Positions 1 to 8,463 of a stretch of DNA of 64,000 nt are shown in pieces. A program made the position numbers and the translations under genes. The DNA is from Rariloculus sp965263005. GTDB lineage: Bacteria > Pseudomonadota > Gammaproteobacteria > Steroidobacterales > Rariloculaceae. The notes beneath the pieces are model-generated. The model was not told the origin of the DNA. It did not search any database and saw only the letters and a program-made list of their open reading frames with translations. Every line of letters begins with the position of its first letter. Within the stretch, counting starts at the first letter, position 1. The stretch spans positions 2,666,001 through 2,730,000 of the forward strand of contig NZ_OZ253579.1 of assembly GCF_965263005.1 (NCBI RefSeq). The letters run 5' to 3'.

Positions 1-824
1 CCGACAGCGTCGTCGCGCTCGACGCCGACACGGGCGAGCTCGTGTGGCACTTCCAGTTCACGCCGGGCGATCCCTATGACTACGACTCCGTGCAGATCGC
101 CGTGCTTGCGGATATCGACATTCCGGAGTTCAGCAGCGGCAAGCTCATGCTCTGGGCGAACCGCAACGGTTTCTTCTACGTCCTCGACCGCGAGACTGGC
201 GAGTTCATCAGCGGAGAGCCGTTCGTCCGAGTCAATTGGGCGAGCGGTCTCGACGAGAGCGGGCGACCGATCGAGACTCCGCAACCCCTCGGCGAGACGA
301 CCTATCCGTGTGTTGCAGGCGGCACCAACTGGTATTCGCCGTCCTACAGCCCGAGCACCGAGCTTTTCTACGTCACGGCCTGGGATGGATGCGGTTCCGT
401 ATTTCGGCCGGTCGAAGTCGAATACCGGCCCGGCCAACGGTTCCTCGGCGGCAGGCCGACGAGCCCGAATCCCGGAGCGCCGGGCCTCGCGGGCCTCGAA
501 CGCGGGCCGATCAACAACTGGACCGACGAACGGGGCACCGGCGCCATCATCGCGATCGATCCGAGAACGCACGAGCACCGCTGGAGGTTCGACATGACCG
601 ACGTGAGCAGCAGCGGGATCCTTACGACGGGCGCGAACCTGCTGTTCATGGGGAGCCGTGACGGCTACTTCCACGCGCTGGACGCGCGCAGCGGCGAGCT
701 GCTGTGGAGAACGACTCTCGGCGGACCGTTCGCGAACGGTCCGATGACGTACGAAGCCGGCGGCTCACAATTCGTCGCCGTTGCCTCGGGAAACGGGCTG
801 TTCGTCTTCGGTCTGCGGGAGTAG
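1..824 (+). CDS. PQQ-dependent dehydrogenase (quinoprotein), 3' part only
   Basis: The reading frame is open from base 3 of the window, so the gene begins outside it and about 273 C-terminal residues are visible. They carry the tryptophan-rich propeller repeats of periplasmic PQQ alcohol or glucose dehydrogenases, for example VVALDADTGELVWHFQF at the left edge and GYFHALDARSGELLWRT near the end. The family oxidises alcohols or sugars in the periplasm and passes electrons to the respiratory chain. The protein stops after the last blade (GNGLFVFGLRE), so no C-terminal cytochrome c domain is present on this side. The substrate cannot be told. It converges with the DjlA-like gene, 55 bp away. Confidence 0.88.
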   Translation, partial: DSVVALDADTGELVWHFQFTPGDPYDYDSVQIAVLADIDIPEFSSGKLMLWANRNGFFYVLDRETGEFISGEPFVRVNWASGLDESGRPIETPQPLGETTYPCVAGGTNWYSPSYSPSTELFYVTAWDGCGSVFRPVEVEYRPGQRFLGGRPTSPNPGAPGLAGLERGPINNWTDERGTGAIIAIDPRTHEHRWRFDMTDVSSSGILTTGANLLFMGSRDGYFHALDARSGELLWRTTLGGPFANGPMTYEAGGSQFVAVASGNGLFVFGLRE

Positions 825-879
825 CGGCGCCTGGCAGGCCGATGAATCTGCCGGTGCCTGTTTAACGCAAGCCGTCGGC

Positions 880-1653
880 TTATGCGCGCGCCGCCTTCAC
901 CGCCTCCCAGGCGGCCTTGATCTGCTGCGTGCGCTCCGTTGCGGCCTTCATCATCTCGTCCGGGAGACCCTTGGCCGCGAGCTTGTCGGGGTGATGGCGG
1001 TTCATCATGCGTCGATACGCCCGCTTGACTGCGTCATCGGGAGCATCCGGCGATACTCCGAGCGTCGCGTAGGCGTCGTCGAGGGACGAACTCGCGCGGT
1101 GCCCCTCATTCACCGCGCGTGACCTGCGTTCGATCTCGATAAAATCTGCTGCGGACAACCCCAAACGTTGGGCGATGTGCTGGAGAACGCGCATCTCTGT
1201 CGGATGGATGGCGCCATCGGCCCATGCGGCCTCGAACTGGATCTCCACGAATACGCGCCTGATGTTTGAGCCGCGCAGGCATTCCTGGCGAAGCTGGTCG
1301 AGCACGCCATTCAGGTGAAAGCCGGCCGATTTGCCCTGGCTGAACAGCGCCTGGGCGGCGCGGCGCTGCTCGCCCGTAAGCCCGAACCGGTTCATCACGT
1401 CGCTGACCAGGCGAAGCTCGTCGGCCGTGACGCGCCCGTCTGCCTTGGAGATGTGCCCCATGACGCTGAATGCGGCGGCGAAGAACGCGATCTGAGCGCG
1501 CTCGGAGCCCTTTCCGGATGCCGCCTGACCGGAACTGGCCCAGCGCGCCGCACCGCCGAGGTTGCTTCCCAGCGCCGCGCCGATGATCGCTCCGATCGGC
1601 CCGCCAATCATGAAACCGAGCGTGCCCCCGACGAGTGTGGTCCACCAACTCAT
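880..1653 (-). CDS. djlA: DjlA-like membrane-anchored J-domain co-chaperone
   Basis: 257 residues. Residues 9-30 form a glycine-rich hydrophobic anchor with GxxxG-type spacing, as in DjlA. Residues about 55-175 are an acidic helical TerB-like domain, and residues about 192-257 are a C-terminal J domain with the catalytic HPD at 221-223. The three-part order anchor-TerB-J is that of DjlA, which stimulates DnaK at the inner membrane and is linked to envelope stress in enterobacteria. No dnaK or other chaperone gene lies nearby. It is transcribed away from the deoxyribosyltransferase gene across a 219-bp intergenic region that should hold both promoters. The family call is firm; the orthologous symbol is less so. 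Confidence 0.85.
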   Translation of the reverse strand: MSWWTTLVGGTLGFMIGGPIGAIIGAALGSNLGGAARWASSGQAASGKGSERAQIAFFAAAFSVMGHISKADGRVTADELRLVSDVMNRFGLTGEQRRAAQALFSQGKSAGFHLNGVLDQLRQECLRGSNIRRVFVEIQFEAAWADGAIHPTEMRVLQHIAQRLGLSAADFIEIERRSRAVNEGHRASSSLDDAYATLGVSPDAPDDAVKRAYRRMMNRHHPDKLAAKGLPDEMMKAATERTQQIKAAWEAVKAARA

Positions 1654-1872
1654 GTTCTTTCGCCTGAAACCGAATTGCCGGATAGATTAACCGAGGTGCC
1701 CACACGCGGGACATAGCGTCGCTGCGTACGAGTCCGCGAAGCCGGATGCGTTGCGCAGTTTCACCGGATTGCGCGAAGGCGTGTGCGTCATGAGGCAGCG
1801 GCGTGCATACACTGAGAGCGCCGACGATCGGGTATAGTCGGCCCGTCAACTCACAGGTCGCCGGAGACATCT

Positions 1873-2523
1873 GTGCTGAAGGAAGCAGTCAAAGTGACCG
1901 CAGGAAATCGCGGTAGCGCAGTCCGGGGATTTCTGGAGTCCGCAACGGCGGTACTGCTCCTTGCGTTCTGCAACGGCATGAGCGCCGCGGCGCAGGATGC
2001 AGCCTCGCTCGAGCGCAACGACTCAGGCAACAGAATTCTGTATCTGGCAAACCCCTACGGGTTTTCCGCGCAGCAGCGCGAGGGGCCGCTGGTGGCGCTT
2101 GTGACGGCGCTGGAAGACATGGGTGCGGTGGTCTGGGAGCCTTTCACGCGCACCAGCCAGATCGACACTACGAGCCCCGGTTGGGCCTACCGGATCGGAC
2201 AAGCCGATCTGCGCGACGTGCGCGACGCCGACGGTCTGTTCGCGGTGGTCAACGGCTGTCCTCCGGACGAAGGGGTGATGGTGGAACTGGGCATGGCGAT
2301 CGCCTGGGGGAAGCCCGTGTTTCTATTCAGGGACGACTTCCGCCGCTGCACCGACAGCGAGACCTATCCGTTGAACTTGATGGTGTTCACCGGCCTGCCG
2401 GAAACGCGCTGGGAGGCCTATTGGTACGGCGCGATCGAGGAGATCGCCGATCCCGGCAAGGCTCTCGCGCAGTGGTTGAGCGGTGAGCCTGCGGCAGTCG
2501 CGACGGGGTCAACGGGCGAATGA
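1873..2523 (+). CDS. Nucleoside 2-deoxyribosyltransferase-like protein with export signal
   Basis: 216 residues from a GTG start. The C-terminal 165 residues match the nucleoside 2-deoxyribosyltransferase fold: ILYLANPYGFS opens the Rossmann-like domain, ADLRDVRDADGLFAVVNG follows, and DEGVMVELGMAIAWGKPV contains the likely nucleophile Glu138. Family members swap bases on 2'-deoxynucleosides or hydrolyse them in the cytoplasm. Here the domain is preceded by a stretch (residues 15-40) that looks like a signal peptide, with a hydrophobic core and an AAAQD cleavage-like end, which is unusual for the family. If the real start were internal the enzyme would be cytosolic, but no good ATG lies between the signal-like segment and the domain. 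It is monocistronic. Confidence 0.8.
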   Translation: MLKEAVKVTAGNRGSAVRGFLESATAVLLLAFCNGMSAAAQDAASLERNDSGNRILYLANPYGFSAQQREGPLVALVTALEDMGAVVWEPFTRTSQIDTTSPGWAYRIGQADLRDVRDADGLFAVVNGCPPDEGVMVELGMAIAWGKPVFLFRDDFRRCTDSETYPLNLMVFTGLPETRWEAYWYGAIEEIADPGKALAQWLSGEPAAVATGSTGE

Positions 2524-2688
2524 TCGCCGGCATCCAACCGCGGCGGCGTTGAAAACCGTATCGGTTGGCGCGTGGGGAAACCCGGCGGCCACCGGCTACT
2601 GCTACGGTCGCGGGACCAACGATCGCACCGTTCCGGCTGCGGGCAATCGGGAGATTCGAGCGACTGCGTCGCCGGCTATCGGTGCGCT

Positions 2689-3324
2689 TCAGTTGCCGGG
2701 CACGCTGATGGTGTGCGTGACGTCGCCGATCCGAATCGTGTTCGAATTGACGGGCCGGCCTCCAACCTGACCGGTCGTGTGGGTGACATTGCCGATTTCG
2801 ATCGTGGTCAGGGTCACCGTCTCGCCGCCAACGTGGCCCGTTGTAACGCTCGTATTGCCGAACCGTGTTGTGACCGCGCTGACGTTTTCGCTACCGATTT
2901 GGCCGGTTGTCTGGCTGGTATCACCAAATCGGGTCGTGACCTGGTTGATCGATTGGCCGCCGAGTGTGCCGACGGTCACTTCCGAGTCTCCGATCTCGAT
3001 GGTGCCGGTGCTGACCGTGCGGCCGCCGACCTGGCCCGTGGCGATCGTGACATCTCCCAACTCGGTAGAAATCGCGATTACCGGCTGATCGCTGATGTGG
3101 CCGACAGTCTGGCCGACATTGCCGAACCTGACGGATGTGACGGTCGTGGAGCCAGCGGCGGCGCAGGCGGCCACACCGATCGGAGGCGCTCCCGCATCGA
3201 CAGCTCGACCAGCCTCGACCTGGGCCACGGCGCACACGTCGGAAACGGCCGGATCATCGGCGAGCGCCGCGACGGCGAGACCGGAAAGACACAACGTCGT
3301 AGCAAGAGATGTAGTCGCTCTCAT
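2689..3324 (-). CDS. Exported protein of seven 22-residue repeats (function unknown)
   Basis: 211 residues starting at the second of two adjacent ATGs, six bases after a GGGAG Shine-Dalgarno. An upstream extension of 50 residues is possible but lacks a ribosome site. Residues 1-22 are a clear Sec signal (hydrophobic core, cleavage near ALA-DD). From about residue 59 to the end the protein is a run of seven degenerate 22-residue units with consensus T-x-[RE]-[FI]-G-[DN]-xxx-TTGxVGGxxV, for example TTRFGNTSVTTGHVGGETV. The regular glycine and Thr/Val alternation suggests a beta-solenoid or beta-roll. Two cysteines sit before the repeats. I do not recognise the family. It is the last gene before the four-gene minus-strand operon, separated from it by nearly 190 bp. 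Confidence 0.78.
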   Translation of the reverse strand: MRATTSLATTLCLSGLAVAALADDPAVSDVCAVAQVEAGRAVDAGAPPIGVAACAAAGSTTVTSVRFGNVGQTVGHISDQPVIAISTELGDVTIATGQVGGRTVSTGTIEIGDSEVTVGTLGGQSINQVTTRFGDTSQTTGQIGSENVSAVTTRFGNTSVTTGHVGGETVTLTTIEIGNVTHTTGQVGGRPVNSNTIRIGDVTHTISVPGN

Positions 3325-3513
3325 CATGCACTCCCGAACGTGGCCGATTCCGGGACACGACCCCGTGCGGGCCGGAATCCTGCAAAAGCACACTGCGAGA
3401 AAGTATATCCCTAACAGCGGCCCGCTCCAATGTGCGGCGATCCGCCTCGCGGGCGCCGGCCTCCCCCAGAACACCGCCAGCGCGGCGGGTCCTGTATTCC
3501 CGGGGGCGAGAAC

Positions 3514-4659
3514 TCATTGAGAGCCCGGTGAGGTCAGCGACACCGCGGGCACCAGCGCATCACGCCGAACGCTCAGTCCAAGTCCCGAGTGGCGGTCGCC
3601 GACAGCTTCCTTCGCACGCAATACGGAGCCTGAACCGAACATGAGGCACGGTGACGTCAAGTCCTCCCGCAGCAGCCAGGTGCCGAACGCGCCCTCCGAC
3701 GCGACCAGGTTCGGCTGAATGGCGCTCATGACCGCCAGTCCGGCGCGCGTCAGGATGCTTGTCTCACCGACTTGCGCGCCGACAATGACGCCGATGCCCT
3801 GCTCCCTGGCAGCCGCAGCGACAGCCAACGAGCGAATGATGCCGCCCATCTTCGATACGCGAATGTTGACGAGCCAGCGCTCACTGTCGGCCAGTGCCCC
3901 TATCTGCTCGGGTCGAAGCAGGCTTTCGTCAAGAATCACGCGCGCACTGCAGGCCTCGGCGACGCGACTGAATCCGTCCAGGTCACCCACCTGAAGCGGT
4001 TCTTCGATGGCGAAGAAACCGTGCCGAAGCGCCTTGATGTGATCGATGCACTCCTGGGCCGAATCCCAGAAATTGTTCGCGTCCAGCCGAATGCGCAGCA
4101 GACCATCGGGGGCGTTGCGAAATACACGCATCTTGCGCTGATCGCGTCTCAGGTCACCCGAGAGCTTGATCTTGAAATCCCGGGATCCAAGCTTCCGGTA
4201 TCTGTAAACCTGCCACCGGTAGGCAACATACGGCGCATCGCCGACAACCGCCGAATACCGGACTGCACCACTAAGTCTGGGTACGCCCAGCAGATCCTCA
4301 ACCGGACAGCGCGAGACCTGCCCGATCAGATCCAGGATGGCAAGTTCGACGGCGCAAAATGCCGCGGGGTTGCGGTCGATTTCGGTGCGGTGGCGAACCA
4401 TCCACTCCTTGAGGCTTGGTACGTCGTGGATGTCTCGGATCAGCGAGTCGCGGTGTCGTTCGATGAAAGCAAGGCCGCCCGCCACGGATTCGCCCGATAC
4501 GTACGGCCGCGGGCAACCCTCGCCGTATCCCCCAAGACCGGACGTCGAACGCGCCGCGACGATCAGGTTTTCGGTCCGGTCACGCTTGGCTGCGGCATGG
4601 CGGAAGACAGCCTTGAACGGCATCGGAAAGGAAAAGACTTCGAGATTTGCCAGACGCAT
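3514..4659 (-). CDS. Enolase-superfamily dipeptide epimerase-like enzyme
   Basis: 381 residues, muconate-lactonizing / mandelate racemase branch of the enolase superfamily. The expected catalytic set is visible: the KIK pair Lys163/Lys165, metal ligands Asp193 (DANN), Glu219 or Glu220 (EEPL) and Asp244 (DES), and the second base Lys270 (RVSKMGG). This arrangement is typical of L-Ala-D/L-Glu and related dipeptide epimerases, which invert the alpha carbon of an amino-acid residue, though o-succinylbenzoate synthases look similar. It is the last gene of a minus-strand operon, four bases after the GH3 gene. That context suggests it acts on an aminoacyl or acyl-amino-acid intermediate rather than on murein peptides; this is inference. 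Confidence 0.83.
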   Translation of the reverse strand: MRLANLEVFSFPMPFKAVFRHAAAKRDRTENLIVAARSTSGLGGYGEGCPRPYVSGESVAGGLAFIERHRDSLIRDIHDVPSLKEWMVRHRTEIDRNPAAFCAVELAILDLIGQVSRCPVEDLLGVPRLSGAVRYSAVVGDAPYVAYRWQVYRYRKLGSRDFKIKLSGDLRRDQRKMRVFRNAPDGLLRIRLDANNFWDSAQECIDHIKALRHGFFAIEEPLQVGDLDGFSRVAEACSARVILDESLLRPEQIGALADSERWLVNIRVSKMGGIIRSLAVAAAAREQGIGVIVGAQVGETSILTRAGLAVMSAIQPNLVASEGAFGTWLLREDLTSPCLMFGSGSVLRAKEAVGDRHSGLGLSVRRDALVPAVSLTSPGSQ

Positions 4660-4663
4660 CGTT

Positions 4664-6337
4664 TCAGGAGCGTTCCGTCAGAGCGTCGAAGTCGAATGTG
4701 CATTCGTGCGCATATTGCAGGTGAAGGTACTTGAACTGAGCATCGCGTTGGCCTGCCGCCACCCGGTTCATTCGGTAGCTGTCACCGGCACCGTTGTGAA
4801 GCCACCGCACGACCAGGGGACGCAGCCGGCCGCTCTTGCGCTTGCTGTCGTATTCGATGTTCAAAGTGCACAGGTGCCGGTCGACGGCGTCGCTCAGATT
4901 CGACCGGTCGCCGTGGGAATCCGACTCTACAAACAGCGTGTAGCCGGCGGCCTGCTCATCGGCGAGCACTATGAAGAAACGTGGCCGGATGGCCCGCACC
5001 TTGAGCGCCCCGGTCACTGCGCTCAGCACTTGCGCTTCGGAGAGCTTTTCTCCCGTGATATTGGTCATGCCCTTGCCTTTTTGCACGAATTCCAGCGTCG
5101 GTGTGCCGTGCACGGCGCCGTTGACGCGTACGACGTCATTCATGTCGTATCGGTAGAGGCCGTCCCCCGTCGTTACGAAGATGTAGTATTCGCGGCCCTG
5201 CTCGATCTCGTGGAGGCCGCACATTTCGGCGGAACCCGCTTCCCAGTCTTTCCGGTCGGCAAACTCGAAGAATGTGTCGAGCATCGCGGGGAGGCAGACG
5301 TTTCGGGCCGCATCGACATTGATCGTCCCCCGGGCCTCGCTCGCGAGGTATCCGAGTTCTACCACCTGGACGCCCGGGGGCAGCAATTCATGGAGTGCGT
5401 CGAGAGGCACGGCACAGCTTCCGCCAGTCCAACACACGACGCCGCGGAGGTTCGGCCACAGGTCCGCAAAGCTCAAACGACCCTGGCGAGCGAATTGGCG
5501 CTCCAGCGCTGCCGCGCGCCGTGGCCGTGGCTCGATACGGAACCGGGCAAGCTCCCCCGGCAAGCGTCCGCTGGCGATAGAGTCCACCACCATCTGCGCC
5601 TGCTGCTCGATCACCGAAAGGAGCCGCAGGAACGTCGATGGGTTGGCGGAGACGATGCATGAGACGGACTCCTCCTGGAGTCCGTAGACCGCCATCGCGA
5701 AATAGCGGGCGTCGTAATCGTCAATGTCCGAAAGCTCCGGCGGCAATACGAATTTCTGCCGGATGAATCTGGGCTGGCTCCTGTAGAGCAGGCCCGAAGC
5801 CGAACCGAACGGCGTGCCGCCGGCCATCCTGCCTTCAACGGCTTGCCCGCCAATCGCGAATACCCTGCCCTCGAAGATGGTGGTCCCGCGCGCCTGACTA
5901 TAGGCGGAGATTTTCTGCTGGCGCCTGATACAGGCAAGCCCGCTCGCGGTAACCGGGATATTCTTCGGTGCCCCCACGGTGCCGCTGGTCCGGTGGTAAT
6001 AGATCGGACGCTCCGCGGTCAGACAATTCTGACCGGTCAATTCCTGGCGCTCGATGAGCGGGCGAATCTGCTCGTAAGATTGGATCGGAACGGCCCGGCG
6101 GTAGGCTTGCGCGTCTCTCAGTCCGGAAAATCCGTAGCGTTCACCGATCTCGGTCGCCTCGTTCGTTGCCAGGATCCTTCCCAACAGCCGCAATTGCGTA
6201 TCCCGGGGGTGTTTCGCGGCTTCCAGCAATGCGCGGTAGGCCCGACCCTGACTGACGCCGAGCACGGCCTGTATCAGGGCCCGGTTCGCCGCACGCGCCA
6301 GCCGCGAGGAAAACCCGTCAGCCACCTTCCAGACCAC
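4664..6337 (-). CDS. GH3-family acyl-acid amido synthetase
   Basis: 557 residues, the usual length for GH3 proteins, which belong to the adenylating superfamily. They activate a carboxylic acid with ATP and join it to an amino acid (in plants, jasmonate or auxin with Ile or Asp). The ATP-binding YYHRTSGTVGAPKNIPVT motif lies at residues 113-130. Further GH3 signatures are GGTPFGSASGLLYRSQP and the second nucleotide motif EFVQKGKGMTNITGEKLSE. Bacterial members are largely uncharacterised. The start overlaps the end of the fatty-acid-hydroxylase gene by 20 bp, so the two are translationally coupled, and the epimerase gene follows after 4 bp. The natural substrate pair is unknown; the neighbours argue for a lipid acid and an amino acid. 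Confidence 0.88.
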   Translation of the reverse strand: MVWKVADGFSSRLARAANRALIQAVLGVSQGRAYRALLEAAKHPRDTQLRLLGRILATNEATEIGERYGFSGLRDAQAYRRAVPIQSYEQIRPLIERQELTGQNCLTAERPIYYHRTSGTVGAPKNIPVTASGLACIRRQQKISAYSQARGTTIFEGRVFAIGGQAVEGRMAGGTPFGSASGLLYRSQPRFIRQKFVLPPELSDIDDYDARYFAMAVYGLQEESVSCIVSANPSTFLRLLSVIEQQAQMVVDSIASGRLPGELARFRIEPRPRRAAALERQFARQGRLSFADLWPNLRGVVCWTGGSCAVPLDALHELLPPGVQVVELGYLASEARGTINVDAARNVCLPAMLDTFFEFADRKDWEAGSAEMCGLHEIEQGREYYIFVTTGDGLYRYDMNDVVRVNGAVHGTPTLEFVQKGKGMTNITGEKLSEAQVLSAVTGALKVRAIRPRFFIVLADEQAAGYTLFVESDSHGDRSNLSDAVDRHLCTLNIEYDSKRKSGRLRPLVVRWLHNGAGDSYRMNRVAAGQRDAQFKYLHLQYAHECTFDFDALTERS

Positions 6338-7196
6338 GCTTGAAGGGTGTTTTCATCTGGGCGAGGAAGCCGGTCGGGTATTGGCGGTTGACGAGTCCGA
6401 GCGGTCCCACCTCCCGGTCGGGAAGAAAGCGCGTTCCGAACATCACATCCCAGATGATGAGATTGTTGCCGAAATTGCGGTCCGATTCCTTCGACAGTTC
6501 GGAATGATGCCAGCGGTGCAGTTCGGGGCCGCTGACGAGCCAGTTCAACGGACCCAGTCGAACGTTGCAATTGGAGTGCTGAAAAAAGCCGTTCAGTGCG
6601 TAGAAGACGAAATAAGCCGCCAACACGTCGGGGGCGACGCCCAGCAATGCGAAGGGCAAGGTATCAACGGCGTATTGGATCGCTTTCTCGATCGGATGAA
6701 AACGACCGACGTTCAGCCAGTACAGCCTGTGTGGAGAGTGGTGCACGGCGTGAAACCGCCACATGGGCGTGAATTTGTGGAACGCGCGATGCATCCAGTA
6801 CCGGGGCAGATCGCCTGCCGCCAGCATCAAGCCCGCCTGCACCGCCGTGGGCCAGCCATGGGGCCAAAGGCCTTCCGCCGCAATGCCTTGCTCTTGCAGA
6901 AGTTCAGAGAGTTCGATGACCAGCGTGATCGACAGCAGATACGGCAATGCGGCCTGTACGATGAGCAGGAACAGGGAATCCGTGCCGATCTCGGATCGCG
7001 ACGGTTTCCACTCGGGGCGGTAAGGCAGCCGGATTTCATGCCACGTAATGAACACCGCACCGACCAGCACTGCGCAATAGGCTGCCAGGATGTCGGGCAC
7101 ACCGGCGCCGCCCAACACGGAAAACAGGACGAAACCCAACCCGAGAACCGCCGGGTAGGCGCCCACCATTACCAATCTCGCCGCACGGTCAGTCAT
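6318..7196 (-). CDS. Fatty acid hydroxylase / sterol desaturase superfamily membrane enzyme
   Basis: 292 residues with several hydrophobic segments (about 8-26, 36-52, 75-98, 185-206). The eight-histidine di-iron signature is complete: HRAFH at 136-140, HAVHH at 149-153, an isolated His207 and HRWHH at 227-231. Such integral membrane enzymes use O2 to hydroxylate or desaturate lipids and sterols. It overlaps the upstream small membrane protein gene by 8 bp and the downstream GH3 gene by 20 bp, so it is central to the operon. It could make a hydroxy-fatty acid for the GH3 ligase, or modify a lipid product; which one cannot be decided from sequence. Confidence 0.88.
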   Translation of the reverse strand: MTDRAARLVMVGAYPAVLGLGFVLFSVLGGAGVPDILAAYCAVLVGAVFITWHEIRLPYRPEWKPSRSEIGTDSLFLLIVQAALPYLLSITLVIELSELLQEQGIAAEGLWPHGWPTAVQAGLMLAAGDLPRYWMHRAFHKFTPMWRFHAVHHSPHRLYWLNVGRFHPIEKAIQYAVDTLPFALLGVAPDVLAAYFVFYALNGFFQHSNCNVRLGPLNWLVSGPELHRWHHSELSKESDRNFGNNLIIWDVMFGTRFLPDREVGPLGLVNRQYPTGFLAQMKTPFKRGLEGG

Positions 7197-7629
7197 GGTG
7201 TTCAGCGCCCCGGTGCCGGTAGATGGACAGACCGAGCGTCAGCAGAAAAGCCGCAAGCACCATGTGAAAGAATGCCGGGACGCTCTTCGAGAACCACGGA
7301 ACATCCGCAAAGACCGTCAAACCCGTAACGAAGCGAAACGCCATTAAACCGAAGTAGACGCCGCCGAGCGCGAAACAAAGGCGGTATTTCCACCGTCGCG
7401 GTGACCCCGCTTGCGTCCCCACGCGCCAAAGTACCGTAGCCAGAAAGACGATGATCATGATTTGCGCCGAGAGCAGTACGGGATAGGCAATGATGCCACT
7501 TTGCCAGACTTCGAAGGGCGGCAGCACGCTGACCGGGTGGACGGCCTGAAGCAGTTGCGCGAAGACGCGCAGCACGAACAGCACGGCAAGCAGGAGCATG
7601 AACCAAAAGAAACGTTTTCGGTGCGTCAT
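7189..7629 (-). CDS. Small polytopic membrane protein, first gene of GH3 operon
   Basis: 146 residues with four predicted membrane helices at about 7-27, 45-68, 84-106 and 117-138, a basic N-terminus and a His-rich C-terminal tail (HRGAEHHD). I do not recognise a named family. It heads the operon, and its stop overlaps the start of the di-iron hydroxylase gene by 8 bp, so it may be a partner, electron donor anchor or transporter component for that enzyme. The upstream region holds intergenic repeat copy A about 125 bp away. Confidence 0.7.
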   Translation of the reverse strand: MTHRKRFFWFMLLLAVLFVLRVFAQLLQAVHPVSVLPPFEVWQSGIIAYPVLLSAQIMIIVFLATVLWRVGTQAGSPRRWKYRLCFALGGVYFGLMAFRFVTGLTVFADVPWFSKSVPAFFHMVLAAFLLTLGLSIYRHRGAEHHD

Positions 7630-7753
7630 AAGCGCTCACGCTGTTGGAACGGCATTGCGCCCGGGGACCCTGGAGCCATGCGCGATCAACATGATTTGCA
7701 GGCGCGCACAGCTTACCGCGGGTTGCGGGACTTGGAGAAGTCAGCCATAGCGG

Positions 7754-7919
7754 CTAGCAGCCCGCGGCGGAAGTCCCGCGTCGCACCGAGACCGGCGAGG
7801 CGCCCGGCTGACAAGGCGCGAGGAGGGAGAATATCGGGAATATTCGACCGACGAAGAACGCAGTCAGCCGGGATGCATCGCCGGTCGAATGCAGCGGGAC
7901 TTTCGCCACGGGCTGCTAG
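7754..7919 (+). repeat. Structured intergenic repeat, copy A (full length)
   Basis: A 166-bp element bounded by CTAGCAGCCC and GGGCTGCTAG. The outer inverted repeat spans about 25 bp. The inner arms CCCGGCTGAC and GTCAGCCGGG are exact complements. Between and after them lies a third pair, ATTCGACCGACGA and TCGCCGGTCGAAT (one mismatch in this copy). It lies downstream of the ridA 3' end and upstream of the GH3 operon. The rest of the 450-bp gap (7630-7753 and 7920-8079) shows no gene; the right part is relatively AT-rich. Confidence 0.9.
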
Positions 7920-8079
7920 GAGTCTGCGCCGTAGAAAATTCTCGTGCGACACAGCTCCACTTTACCCCTTATTTCATGCGCAAATATGGGACGAGGTAAC
8001 AACTTTTCAGCACTACGGGCAGAAATCTGTTCCTGTTTTCCCACCTTAGGCGTTCGAAATCGTTCTGCGGCGCAGGCTC

Positions 8080-8463
8080 CTAAAGCACGGCGATAAATTC
8101 CAGCTGAATGTGCCGGCCGGGAGGCATGTCCGACGGCGACATGTGCCTGACCGGGCAATCGTCTTCGTCGGGGAACATCGCCACCCAGTGAGGATTGACC
8201 TTGGGCCGGATGGACCGATCTTTGACGTAGACGGAGACTTTGGCGACATTCGCGGGCGACGCGCCGGCCGCACTCAGCATGTTGCGCATGGTCGCGAACG
8301 CATTTTCGATCTGGCTTGCCTCGTCCGCGGGAAGCTCGTGAGTCTCCGGATCGTCCCCGCCAATGGCGGCCGAGAAGACCAGGTTGTCAATCTTCACGCA
8401 TGCCGGAAACGGGTTCGCGTGCTCCGGAATGCGGGGCCCGGAGATGCGTTGTCTGCTCGCCAT
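8080..8463 (-). CDS. RidA family (YjgF/YER057c/UK114) protein
   Basis: 127 residues, the usual length of this trimeric family. The core VSVYVKDRSIRPKVNPHW and the C-terminal IQLEFIAVL strand match the RidA fold. The N-terminal part (VFSAAIGGDDPETHEL) differs from classical RidA, and the conserved substrate Arg of true imine deaminases is replaced by HM in the CPVRHMSPSDM segment, so it is probably a Rid subgroup protein with another role. Archetypal RidA hydrolyses 2-aminoacrylate released by PLP enzymes. It stands alone, reading away from the metallo-hydrolase gene, with repeat copy A downstream. Confidence 0.82.
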   Translation of the reverse strand: MASRQRISGPRIPEHANPFPACVKIDNLVFSAAIGGDDPETHELPADEASQIENAFATMRNMLSAAGASPANVAKVSVYVKDRSIRPKVNPHWVAMFPDEDDCPVRHMSPSDMPPGRHIQLEFIAVL

